Assembly (NCBI GenBank): GCA_015680685.1
Contig: MNCI01021000.1
Location: forward strand, 310,887-374,886
Length of the DNA: 64,000 nt
From: Gnetum montanum
Lineage: Eukaryota > Streptophyta > Gnetopsida > Gnetales > Gnetaceae
Direction: 5' to 3'
Within the stretch, counting starts at the first letter, position 1, and every line of letters begins with the position of its first letter. A program made the translations under genes and the position numbers. The notes below the pieces were generated by a model that searched no databases, was not told the origin of the DNA, and saw nothing but the letters and a program-made list of their open reading frames with translations. Below are positions 12,750-23,420 of the stretch, piece after piece.

Positions 12750-13830
12750 CTAAAGTTCTCATGGGCTAGTTGAGTAACTTTGTCTTCAAGACCACCATCC
12801 TATGATAATGTTTTGACAATGGAAAATATGAATTGCAGCTCAAAACCCTAGTTTTATAATTAAAAAAGTCATTGAAATAGAAACAATATCAAAATGAGGG
12901 ATAACAATTTGAAAATATTAACTAACATTCTATGCTTGAAAATAAATCTTATCAAAACTCAATAAATGTTCATAAAATATTTAGACATGAGTATCAAGCA
13001 TTTTATCAACCAATTGCTAAACAACCACAAATTGACCAAAACATATATGCATAAAAAAATGTATCAAAAATCATTAAAATAAAGAGATATATCAAATTTA
13101 TCCTACCTAAAATGATAGTGCTAGAGTTAGAGACCTACATGGGCTTGCAATCTCCTAGATAGCCTTCAAGCCCTAGGTAAAATTGTAAGTCAATAATGGG
13201 ATCTAAGCAAAACATGAAATGAGATCCAAAACTAGGATCTTACTAGGGTCCTAGTTGATAGTGGAGATTTAGATTTATTTTTTCTTTAATCTAGTAAGGT
13301 ATCCCTCTTTAGTTTTATCTTTCATATATTAGCAAAGCAATAAGATAGTCTTTCATGGAATGCTTGCAAGGTATTTATACTTATAAAGGTATGACATGGT
13401 TGGGCATAAAGGGTAATCTAAGGGGAAAATAAAATAAAACAAAATAAAATCTAATTTTTTAAAATATTGAAAATAATTTTCTAACATGGGCTGATGCCTA
13501 ATGCTGGTTTAATGAACATCTTCTAAGGATTAGCTAATGGCTATGTCTAAGGCCAAACCAATAACAAATTCAAATGTCAAAAACATAACAAATGAAGTGG
13601 CTAATAGGAGAATTTCTAAAACATAAGTTAAAAATAAAGTAAAAAACTAGTAAAAATCAAAAACATTAATTAAAAATTTTACAAGGTATCCAAATAAAGC
13701 ATACCATAACCAATGTAGTACTCTATGTGCCAATAATCCATCCAGTGCTTGAAACTTCCTAAATCAAAACTCCAACAAAAGATTTTAGTGCATATACATA
13801 AAATTAAAAGAAAAATGTAAAATAATAAAA
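12750..13830 (-). repeat. Probable 3' LTR of the minus-strand gypsy element
   Basis: This non-coding block lies directly downstream, in minus sense, of the integrase C-terminus at 13840-14495, where a 3' LTR is expected. A minus-strand TATA-like box occurs at 13371-13379 (reads TATAAATAC on that strand). Limits are approximate and no repeat partner was identified. Confidence 0.35.
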
Positions 13831-13839
13831 NGTTTTCTC

Positions 13840-14495
13840 CATCTTTTCTATAATATTAATAGTCTTTCTACAAAATTAACATCAATTTGAAGTTGAACAC
13901 CCTATTAATCTATTCTATGACTGTAATTTGTAACATACTTCGTTAACATAAAAACATGAAATTCATTACAAATCAACTGTAAATGCTATGAAAATTGAGG
14001 CTACTAAGAAAATTTTCTTTTTCTTTTTTCAGAATTAGAAAGAGACCAATGTAATCAAGTGCCAACTTCTCTTATTTTAAACCTCATAAATCCTTTGAAA
14101 GATAACACTTTAAATAAAATTTGATCATCAATATTAAACTTCAAAGGTCATCTCATGTTGTTAGTATGCTTTGTGTATCTATATTAAGATACTTACAATC
14201 TACCTCTATCAATCTTAATCTACTCTCTAGTATCATCAATGATATGTATCTTTGTCCTCTTTATTTTCTCTATAGAATCTTAGCAAAGAGGTGTATGGTA
14301 TAGTCTATCATCCCCTGCTTTATAAGATGTTACTTTCAAGGTAACTTGATAAATATTGTTGTAAGTAAACTTTGCCAATGGAAGAACTCTATATCAACTA
14401 TATCTATACTCTAAAGGAAAATCAAAAATCATATATTATAAAATTTGATTAGTTCTCTCTATTTGACCATCTATATAATGATGATATGTTTGAAG
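13840..14495 (-). pseudogene. pol: Ty3/gypsy integrase C-terminal part (decayed)
   Basis: Read on the minus strand from 14495 downward, the frame opens inside the conserved YHPQTDGQ-type block of the integrase core (here Tyr-His-His-Tyr-Ile-Asp-Gly-Gln) and continues with ERTNQ. It then follows the usual order: a LPLAKFTYN-like block near 14370, a TPLC block near 14290, a KVLSFKGFMRF-like block near 14080 (the GPY/F-type C-terminal domain), and an HVFMLRKYV block near 13930. Stops and shifts are frequent. The core upstream of YHPQTDGQ is absent here. It resumes at 20127, on the far side of the 5.6 kb insertion, with compatible end points. A single N sits at 13831. Confidence 0.75.
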
Positions 14496-14501
14496 GAAAC
14501 A

Positions 14502-15959
14502 TGGCTAGATGGATCCTTAATTAAAATTTTAGAATTCTAGAAAAATCTAATGAAAACTAAAATAGATGAAAATACTATGCATCATGATATTACAACATAA
14601 CTTATGAGCTATTATTATGAGTTAACCATGAGTCATGGTGAGTGAACATGACCTAACCATGAGTTATGATTTGATAAGAAACTAAAAATGATAAGATCTA
14701 ATGTGTTCATGAGTATACCATGAGGGATGATCAAGATATGGTGATGGATAATGATCTAAAACTTGAATGGGAAAAAATAACAAAGTAAGAAAAAGTTGTG
14801 GTGGTTAACCATGAGTCAATGTGAACTTTCATTCTTGAAATTATCAACATAAGACAACCATGGGTTTAGATTTAATTTTTAAGGAAATTACAAGATGACC
14901 ATGAATTAGTGACAAGTTGTAGTGGTTTCATGATATGATACCACAAGTAGATATATGATAAACCAAAACCTTGGATACCATGAGTTGTTGTGAGCTCATG
15001 ATTTATGAAACCTACAATATTACAACTTGACCATGAGTCATGGTTAAACTAAAAAATTTAGATAACTTTAGATTATAATATTAGAATTGAATGAAATTTA
15101 CTTTTCTAGAGTTACCTTTGATTACTAAGTAATATGCAATGATGAATTATTTTTAGGTGGATTCTATGGGTAAATTGAAGAATTTCACTTTTGTATCTAT
15201 TGAACTTCCAAATGCATTACTGGAGTAGATCTGTATTAGAGATGAGAAAAACAATTTTATGAAGATGTTGATGATGATGAATTAAGCATATGTGGATATG
15301 AGAATTATTTTGAAAATTATTAATAGAAGATGAGATAATTGTTGCATGATAATAAGATAAGAAATGGGATTTGGGATGAGGATGATTGATAAACTATGGA
15401 AATAAATAAATGATGATAAAAATTAGGATGATCTAGGAAAATTTTGTAATGAATCTAATCTTTATTTAGTACTATAAATTTACCTTAATGGCATTAAAAT
15501 TTTTCATTACAATCTTGAGTTTTTTTAATATTTATAGCCAGATCATGGGGCCATAATATAATATGATAGGTCCAACCCATTTAATGGAAAATTGGGCTAG
15601 GAATTCAAAAGAAATGAGAGATTTGAGCTTTTATCTACTTAATACATTTACCAATATGTTTCTAAATAAAAAAAATAAAATTTTCTTTATTATATTTTTG
15701 TGACATAAATATAAAAATATAATTACATGGCTTTTGTCCCTATGTTATAAAATAGCTAATTTAGCTTTTACTTTTCTTAAAGTTCAAGTTGTGTCATCAT
15801 GCTTTAACTTGTATGTGTTGTATTTCCATATGTAGATATGATCATATATTAATTTAAATTTTGGCTTATTCAACTCATTTCTTTGTCTTTCTTGAGATCT
15901 ACAGTTTGAGCAAGTAGTGTAGATGGTGGTTTGAGGTTCCAAAGTGCATACTAGAACCA
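14502..15959 (+). repeat. Left LTR of the pol-less element
   Basis: Aligns over its whole length with 18661-20121, with many substitutions and small indels, so the insertion is old. Its first 550 bp carry a series of near-palindromic words around ACCATGAGTCATGGT, exact at 14625-14639 and 15030-15044 and degenerate at 14656 and elsewhere. An inverted repeat CCAAAGTGCAT / ATGCACTTTGG spans the right end (about 15938-15985). Confidence 0.75.
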
Positions 15960-18660
15960 ACAATTCCTCCTTTAGAATGCACTTTGGAGTGATTTTGACA
16001 TGTTTTTGAATTTAGCCAATATTTTACGGTATTGGAGACTTATTTAATGTTCTTAATTACGGTTCTTCTTGGTTGAACTTTTCTTTACTTTTTTTTTTTA
16101 TTTCAAAGTCTATTGTCTACTCATTTTGTGAATCAAGAATTGATATTTGTATCAAATTATGTGCTATTTAATTTTGGCTTTATGAAATCTACTTTAGTTG
16201 AATGGGCCTTCTTTTTTTCTTCCTAAATCTCTTTAATTTTTGATTTATTTCGTAGTTTTAGCTTACTGTTATTCTTTAAATAGATTTTGTAGTTTTATAA
16301 TATTTTTATCTTTATTCTCAACATTTTTCTACCCTTATCTTCCATAGATGCCTACTGCTATTCCTATTATATATTTCTTCATATCCAACATTTTTTGTAT
16401 ATTTTTTTTATTTTTTAGGTAACATCCTCCTTTTTAAATCTTAGGTTGAAGAGCATTTCATTGGTTAAGATCCTTAATGAATGATTAATCCTAACAAATT
16501 GCAAGATAACAAATGAACTACATAGTGAAAGGAATACAAAGGAACCTAGCATGAAGCCATGACTCCTTGAAAGATGAAACTAAACAATGGAAGAAAAAGA
16601 ATATGTAATTATAAATTTATATCAAACATATATGTTGGAAATTAAATCTAACTATATAGAGAATAATGCAAATTATTTATCTAAAATTATTTAATGAACA
16701 AGGGAAATAAATAAACTTTACCCTAAATACCTATATAGATATATGATTACCATAATATCAAAGATCTAGCCCATACAAAATCCATAAATCCTAAAGATGG
16801 AAAAAATGAAATAATGTTTAATATAATTCTGAAATACCTAATCCATAAATATTCAAACATAAAATTTTAAAATATGACATCATAAATTACTCAAGAAACA
16901 AATCAATAAACCATCCAAGATCTCCAATGTTCACCCAATCCAATCAACCTATAATAAAAAGGAAATATCAACATAGAACTAATCAAGGAATCTTGTCACA
17001 ATATCTAATAGAAAAATGGACAAATCTCATGGTAGCTAGGTGGAGAATAGCTATCCTAAAAAACATGTTAGAAAAGGCACACAACCAACAATGAAGATCA
17101 TACAGTCATATCAATTCATACCAAACATTATTAACTCAAATAAATTATCACTTCCCCCACCAGCCTACAAACAAGGATACTAGCATGCACCACACTCAAT
17201 GTTAAATTTTTATTAAAGTTTTTGTGTGCAATTTTCTAATATATCCAAATCAAAGATCTAACTACCATGCTCATGGATTCACTATTAGTCTCAAATTAAA
17301 TGAGAAGCATCTGCAAGACTTCAAATGTTCACAAATTAATAGTGATTGAGATGTCTACCAAGACTCACTTCTAATGTTTTGAAGGTATCAAACAAAAAGA
17401 ATAATCAATCATGAAATCAAAACCTTATTTAGGATGGGGCCTACAACAAAAGCCACACTAATGCATGTCATTATGGATCAATCACCAAATATCTCTATGA
17501 AGCCCATCTTTAACTAACCACACAACTTGATGCTAGCTCCATTATTCAAATACCCAACAATAAATCAAACATTAAAATTATGTGTTTTTGAAGCTAATTC
17601 TATGTAATAAATTTGATTCAATGACTTCTTAAATTTGGCTTTGAAGTTATTTTCATCATAAATGATGCATGAATGCTTGTCAAATATTAAATTATAGTTA
17701 TCATCTATCAACTAACTAACTACAAAGAGGGATTTTTCTAGATTTAGAACATAAAACACATCTATGATTCCAAAATGATTATAATTTTCTAAATTTATGT
17801 TTATAGTAGCTATTATAGGGATCTTAAGTTCTTTTCCATGTTCAAACTATACCTTCCTAAAACATTTAATAAATGAAACTTTTGTGAAGTCTTTAATCCT
17901 TTATTTTATGTGGTTTGTAGAACCTATTCTAGTATCCATTTTTCTGATGGTATTTGTTTGTATAACATATTTTGTGGATTGTCAAATTTTTGATGATATT
18001 GGCCCCTCTTCAATTGTTAACTTCTTATCTTACTTTTTCTCAATCCTTAGGGGTTTGTTTTAGATGTTAGTTTCACCTTCGTTTCTAGGATCTTTCTTTT
18101 TAATTTTAGAGTATTTAATGTGTTTTTGTGTTTTCTTCTCTTATGATGACTTCTTGATGGAATTTTGGTGTATTTTTTATTTTTGTTCTTTTCTTGTTAT
18201 TTTATTGATTTCTTTATATTATGTTCTCCCTCCTTGACATTCTATAGTTTTTGATTTTGTGAGACTTACATGTGCCTTGTCATTTTGCCAACTTTGGATT
18301 GTACCCTTCTTGACTTCATATTTTTCTTGCAGGTATTTTCACATTTTCTTGTTTGTCTTGAAGTTTTAAATTACATTTCTAATCTTGTCAAAAGTTTAGT
18401 TGCAAATAATACCTTTTCAAGTTTCTCTTCTCTAATGACTTTCTGAAATTTCTTTCTTGAGCTTTGGTTTAGAGTTTTTGAAATGTTATTGTTCTTTTCA
18501 ATAATGTTTCAAACATCATTTAATTCTAGTAGCTTTAGTGTTAGTCTCTACCAGAATTTGAAATTTTGGCTACTATAAAAAATGATTGAACATGATGGAA
18601 AATATTTATTTGGGGCTTCCATGGAGTTATCCTTTACTTTGACATCAACTAAAGAAAATA
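15960..18660. other. Internal region of the pol-less element
   Basis: No gag, protease, RT, RNase H or integrase signature could be read on either strand. The stretch 17420-17570 is a dispersed repeat also seen at 3400-3540. A T-rich block (16020-16450 and 17790-18500) allows an 88-codon hydrophobic open frame at 17797-18063, which I regard as a composition effect. Confidence 0.5.
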
Positions 18661-20121
18661 TGACTTCATGGATCCTCAATAAAGTCTAAAATTCTAGATA
18701 ATTTTTATGAAAATTAAAAAATATAAACATGATTATGAGTTAACCATGAGTTGTGATGGATGATCATAACCTGATCATGTGTTATGGTCTGATAAGAAAT
18801 AGAGAATGATGAGATACGATGATTCCTAAGTGGACCACAATGGCTCCCCAAGTTGTGATGATGAACAATGCTCTAAAATTTGAATTGAAGAAAACCACAA
18901 GGTGACAATAAGTCATGGGGTGGATCATGAGTGCACCATAATTCATGATAAATTTCTCTTATCTTGAAATAACAAACATGAGATACTAATAGGTCATAGT
19001 TGCAATTCTTGAGTCAACCACAAGGTAACCATGAGTCATGATTAAAACCATCAATTTACAATGATTCATAGTGGTGCCATGGTATGATACCACTAGTGAA
19101 CCACTAGTCTTGGTAAATGATAAACTAAAAACTAGAATACCATAAGTCATGGTAAGCTCATGATCTTTGAAACACGTAATACCATGACTTGACCATGAGT
19201 CATGGTCCAACTAAAAAACTAAGATAATGTGAGATTTTAATATCAAAATAAAATAACATTTGTTTTGGACTCACCTTGAATTACTAAATAATTTGTAATG
19301 ATGTATTCGACTGAATGAGTTGGATTCCAAGGGGAATTAAAGAAACCCACTTTAATATTCATTGGATTTCAAGATTTTTTGTTGGACTAGATCTATAGGA
19401 GAAATTCAAAAATAACTTTGATGATGGCATTAATGAAAATGAATTGAGGATATCTAGATATAATAATTATATAGAGAATTACTAATAGTAGATGACATAG
19501 CTATTGAATAACAATGAGATGAGAAATGGGACATTGGATGAGGATTAGTGATAAACTATGGAAATATATAAAATAATGATGAGATAATGGGATGATATGA
19601 GAAATTTTTATAATGACTTTAATCTTTATTTTCCAGTATCAATTTTCCTCGATGGCATCAATATCCTTCTTTACAATCTTGATTTACCCTTATAATTATA
19701 GAAAAATTATAGGGCCATAATAACATATGATGGGACTAGCCTTTTTAACGGAAACTTAGGCAATATATTTAAGAAATATGAGTTATTTGAGCCTTTCTAC
19801 AACTCCATTTATTCATGAATATTTTTTAAAATGAAAGAATAATTTAATTTTGTATCCTATTTTTTTGTGGCATAAATATCCAAATATAAATTACATGGTA
19901 TTGGTTCCTATGTTACAAAATAGCTAATTTGGCTTTAAGGTTTTTTGAAGTTGGAACTTTGACTTCATGATTTCAATTGTATTTATTATATTTCCATATG
20001 TAGATATAACCTTCTATCACTTTAAATTTAGGCTTATTCAACTACTTTTTCTATCTTAAAATCCACATTTTGAGTAAATAGAATAAATGGAGTTTAAGCT
20101 TTCAAGTGTGTGCTAGAACCA
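18661..20121 (+). repeat. Right LTR of the pol-less element
   Basis: This is the partner of 14502-15959. It repeats the array of ACCATGAGTCATGGT-like words, with an exact copy at 19192-19206 and a one-base variant at about 19023-19037. It ends CTAGAACCA at 20113-20121, followed by AAAAA and then the resumed minus-strand integrase. Confidence 0.75.
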
Positions 20122-20126
20122 AAAAA

Positions 20127-20640
20127 ATTTAAGCTAAGATTGAATGTAATAGTCAACCTATTCTAAAAAGACTATCAAAATTTAGGAGTAAACTTAGGAT
20201 CTTTGTCTCACATAAATTTTTTCAAACTCTATGTAATTTGATAATCTTTAACAAGAACAACTATGTAATCTCTTCTGTACTAGTTGTTGCTTTCATATCA
20301 AAGAAGTGTAAAGATTTGGTTAAAAGATCCATGAACACAAGAATAGGATCTTTCCTACTCTTAGTACAAGGTAATCTAGTTATGAAAGTGTTGACACATT
20401 TTTACCATTTCATGGAACGGGTGGACTTATTTGCAAATGGTGAGGTACAAAATCCTAATGAACTGAAACTGTTCAAGGAGGATTATGTTCTTTCTTGTAA
20501 AGAATTCTGCAACAGTTAATTAACCATGAAGTTGGAATAGAAATAAAAATGTTGCTGAATTGAATGTTTTGAAAATCAAGGTATAATGACATTGCAATTG
20601 GGAATGTTGGCATGAGGGTTTATCTAGAGTCAAAAGAAAA
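20127..20640 (-). pseudogene. pol: Ty3/gypsy integrase, zinc-finger and core part (decayed)
   Basis: In minus sense the fragment runs from a degenerate HHCC zinc-binding region (about 20640-20480), through a linker resembling the usual LLQPLPIP segment, into the catalytic core: a FITRLPCTKSRKDPILVF block near 20380-20330, a STEEIT-like block, and the DKDPKFT block near 20200. It ends with a LNF-like triplet at about 20130, exactly where the 5.6 kb LTR element begins. The continuation of the core is at 14495 and below. Stops interrupt the frame. The open plus-strand frames across this interval are shadows of this fragment or chance. Confidence 0.7.
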
Positions 20641-20970
20641 TGGTGTATCAATTGTAGATATCTCTCTAGCTTATGATAGAGTAGCTCTAGTTACTTTTTC
20701 TGCAATAAAGTGCAGAGAAGATGAATATGAAATCGGCCTTGATATAACTGGGATTACATTCGAGGTGCCACAAATTAAAATGTAAGAGTACAACTCCACT
20801 TATGCATTCAGTTGTATACGCATACATATATTTATATATCAACCCATGCATCAAATCCATGGTTATTATCTCTACTACTATGATATAAATAACAATAAAA
20901 TATAATATTGATTTAAAAAGGGAATTTATGCAACAATTCTTTAAAGTCCTATGAGAATTGAAGACTTGTC
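20641..20970. other. Unassigned stretch between nested elements
   Basis: No domain could be assigned. A 67-codon plus-strand open frame (20582-20785) looks protein-like in codon use, but such lengths are expected by chance in this window and no family was recognised. An AT-rich microsatellite-like patch (TATATTTATATAT) occurs near 20825. Confidence 0.35.
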
Positions 20971-20978
20971 AATTGAAA

Positions 20979-20996
20979 TGGTGGTTATAACCACCA
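20979..20996. repeat. Perfect 18-bp palindrome left of the minisatellite
   Basis: TGGTGGTTATAACCACCA is its own reverse complement. A near-copy, TGGTGGTTACAACCACCC, lies at 21484-21501 on the other side of the minisatellite, about 505 bp away, so the array is bracketed by the pair. Confidence 0.7.
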
Positions 20997-21095
20997 CAAA
21001 GGCCACTTGTCAACTACAACCTCTTTATCTCCACAATGGCCACTTGTCAACTAAATGGGACACGTGTCAACTGCAACTTGTTTCTCTCCATGGTG

Positions 21096-21431
21096 AACAC
21101 TTGGCAACTAAATGAAGACACTTGGCAACTGAATGAAGACACTTGGCAACTAAATGAAGACACTTGGCAACTGAATGAAGACACTTGGCAACTGAATGAA
21201 GACACTTGGCAACTAAATGAAGACACTTGGCAACTGAATGAAGACACTTGGCAACTAAATGAAGACACTTGGCAACTGAATGAAGACACTTGGCAACTAA
21301 ATGAAGACACTTGGCAACTGAATGAAGACACTTGGCAACTGAATGAAGACACTTGGCAACTAAATGAAGACACTTGGCAACTGCATGAAGACACTTGGCA
21401 ACTACATGAAGACACTTGGCAACTGAAGGAA
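21096..21431 (+). repeat. 16-copy 21-bp minisatellite
   Basis: Sixteen head-to-tail 21-bp units share the core GACACTTGGCAACT. Units alternate between AACTAAATG and AACTGAATG forms in most neighbouring pairs, so the true repeat is partly a 42-bp dimer. The last three units diverge (GCATG, ACATG, GAAGG). Diverged half-units (ACTTGTCAACT) flank the array. The 21-bp period lacks stops in several frames, which creates long artificial open frames on both strands (one gives repeated DTWQLNE). These are not evidence of a protein. Confidence 0.95.
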
Positions 21432-21649
21432 GACACTTGGCCATGGAATAGGACACTTGTCCATTGTAGCTTTTTTATCTCTATGGTGGTTACAACCACC
21501 CAAAATTGTTGTAACTTACCTAACGTGTTGGGCAAGTAACCTCCTAACTTGTTGGGCAAGTAATCTCCTAATTGGTTGGCCAAGCTATTTGGGAGAGAAG
21601 TTAGGTGAGATATTTTTGAATATGTAACTTCCCTACCTACCTTGGAACC

Positions 21650-21660
21650 CTATAAAAAGG
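21650..21660 (+). promoter_or_regulatory. TATA-box-like LTR promoter
   Basis: CTATAAAAAGG sits downstream of the minisatellite and about 180 bp before AATAAAG, a spacing compatible with U3-R organisation of a plant LTR. Transcription would be expected to start about 30 bp downstream. Confidence 0.55.
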
Positions 21661-22927
21661 CTTCAAGGGTCAAGGAAGAATATTAACATCACACTTGGGG
21701 TCTCATACATCACACTTTGAAGGCTACTAGTTAGCACTTGGGCTCTCACTTGGAGACACTTTGAGTCTTGGGAGAAGAGCATTTTGTAAAGAAGAAAGTG
21801 TGAACGATTGCTTGCAAGATGGCTTGCTAGAATAAAGATTTCAGCCTCTTTGTCATGGTCCTGTGAGTTATGCATTTCATTTTTTGTTTTGTTTAAATTG
21901 TTTAGCTAGTGGTTTAGATAGTATCATCCTTGGCAAGTAATTTTGGGATTTTTAGATTGCTCTTATTGTTCTTGTTGCCCGATAGAAATTTCTATTAAAA
22001 TTTTGCCATAGAAGCGCTTGTGTTTAAAAGCCTTAAGAGCATTTTAGTAGTAAATTTCATTATTGTGCAACGTGTGGGAACTGCTATTGGGATTGTTGTA
22101 AGAGAGCCTCTGTTTGTAGTCACGCCGTTGAACAATTCAGTAGTCGAGAGGGTTCAGAAAATCTTTGGTATTTTGATGGGACCAGAATAGCTTCTTTTTA
22201 TCTTTAAAGTGAATTCTCGTGGTATTTCAATCAGAAATTGTCAAGTCTTTTAAAGGTTCTGTTTGAATGCAATCGTTGACATCTATTATCTAGTCAAAAT
22301 GGAGTCTCGTACGTGGTAGTTTACGCAGCAATTTTTGGTAGCATAATAGGATTGTCTTGAAGATATTGCTTGTTTGAGCCTTGGAAGTTTGAACAATTTG
22401 TAGATATTAAATTTTGGATAGCTTTATTGGGAAGTGTTTACTCGTGTCATTTTACCTTATTGAAATATTTGAGGTCTACACAAATCTGCTTTCTTTTCTT
22501 TTCTACTTATTTCCATTGAATCTTGCTCTATTTCTATTTTTCTTGTGGAACTATCTCTTTCTCTGGGGAAAATTAGGAGTAGATTGCGGAGTTGTACACA
22601 AATGTTTTTGCAAAATTTTATTTGTTACAAGTAGGTATTATAAGGACCGTGTAGACTAGGCAGTTGAACAAAATAGGAAATTTTCAACAACTCACAGTAC
22701 TTGGCAAAGTTGGCTGAATCTCTTTAAAGCAAGTCATTTGTAGTTCACATACAACACAATCGTTACATTTCTCACAACCGCACGCCGCAACAGCACACAC
22801 ACATACTCACATTAACTACTGAGTTTATTTGGAGGTATCTGGGCCTTGGTGTTGCCAGAGACCAGCAGGCACCTAAATCCTGTTCGAGGACACTCGTTGG
22901 TGGTCACGTCCCAAACGGTCGCCAACA

Positions 22928-23420
22928 GAAAGCTATGCTAATGATTTTTCTTTTCAATACTAGAATGGTGTGTGCTTGAAGATAACCATATAGCATTTGA
23001 TGCTTTGCCTTAATCTATTGACACACCAAAAACTTACCTACATACTCATCAACATCTTTCTTTATACCAGACCACTAGTATTATCTCTTAATATTACGAT
23101 ATATTATCACTATTAGAATGAATTTGATGCTTAATTAACCCTCATCAAGTTTCTTTTGTTTGACTACACTTATCATAAACACTCTATTCTTAAATCTCAA
23201 CAAGCTAGAATTATGAACTAAAAATGTTGAGTTTGCTAATAAAAAAGTCTATTAAGAGCTTATTTCATTCTCAAAACTAGTTAATATTGTGAAATTATAG
23301 AATTTTCTAGCTATTATACTTGGTGCATTTGTAACTTTGTTGACTTTACATGGATGATACTACACTATGAATTGAAAATTCACCAAAATCACTATTAGAA
23401 ATAGTGTGAATGTGGAATTC
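22928..23420 (-). pseudogene. pol: Ty3/gypsy RNase H end and integrase zinc finger (decayed)
   Basis: Read on the minus strand, 23420-23300 gives the end of RNase H (a KVNKVTNAPS block where families usually have a VADALS-type end). A spacer with LLRFKNRV (about 23195) follows, then the integrase N-terminal zinc domain with KKDVDEYVGK (near 23050) and F-LVCQ (first Cys of CxxC changed), and an LQAHTI/ISIAF stretch that opens the catalytic core. It is cut cleanly at 22928 by the LTR-like insertion. This zinc domain differs from that at 20480-20640, so the two are different gypsy elements. Several stops are present. Confidence 0.75.

Larger units (their letters stand above)
14502..20121 (+). 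mobile_element. 5.6 kb pol-less LTR retrotransposon nested in a gypsy integrase
   Basis: Two direct repeats of about 1.46 kb (14502-15959 and 18661-20121) both start TGRCT and end CTAGAACCA. They enclose 2.7 kb with no gag or pol. The flanking five bases are AAACA (14497-14501) and AAAAA (20122-20126), a candidate 5-bp target-site duplication with one change. A purine run (ACTAAAGAAAA) precedes the right repeat and suits a polypurine tract, which gives plus orientation. The element splits a minus-strand integrase inside its YHPQTDGQ block. Length and lack of coding match the large non-autonomous (LARD-like) class. I could not recognise a primer site after 15959. Gag-pol loss versus true non-autonomy cannot be told apart from one copy. 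Confidence 0.75.
20971..22927 (+). mobile_element. LTR-like insertion with minisatellite U3, TATA box and CpG-rich tail
   Basis: The layout resembles one LTR. A 5' part contains a 21-bp minisatellite (21096-21431), then a promoter-like CTATAAAAAGG (21650-21660) and an AATAAAG signal (21831-21837). A long tail follows, ending GGTCGCCAACA at 22927. The right boundary is firm because a minus-strand gypsy integrase resumes at 22928. The left boundary is uncertain (20640-20979). A possible primer site (TGGTGTTGCCAGAGACC, 22847-22863) would place the LTR end near 22845 and leave about 65 bp of internal stub. The tail keeps more CpG than its surroundings, which suggests a younger insertion. A solo LTR and a truncated 5' end are both possible. 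Confidence 0.55.

Noticed and set aside
17797-18063. 88-codon hydrophobic frame resembling membrane segments
   Set aside because: It comes from a T-rich tract inside an LTR element interior; Phe/Leu/Ile-rich frames arise automatically there.
20238-20519. 93-codon plus-strand frame
   Set aside because: It is the antisense shadow of the decayed minus-strand integrase, whose conserved blocks are readable on the other strand.
20582-20785. 67-codon plus-strand frame with protein-like composition
   Set aside because: Such lengths are expected dozens of times by chance in 64 kb of this composition. It overlaps the minus-strand integrase zinc region and matches no family I know.
21096-21431. CRISPR-like array
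   Set aside because: Units are directly adjacent with no unique spacers, and the context is a plant nuclear genome.
21036-21583. Long open frames on both strands with DTWQLNE-type or SCQVSSF-type repeats
   Set aside because: They are a by-product of the 21-bp minisatellite, whose period is a multiple of three and lacks stops in several frames. No flanking domain exists.
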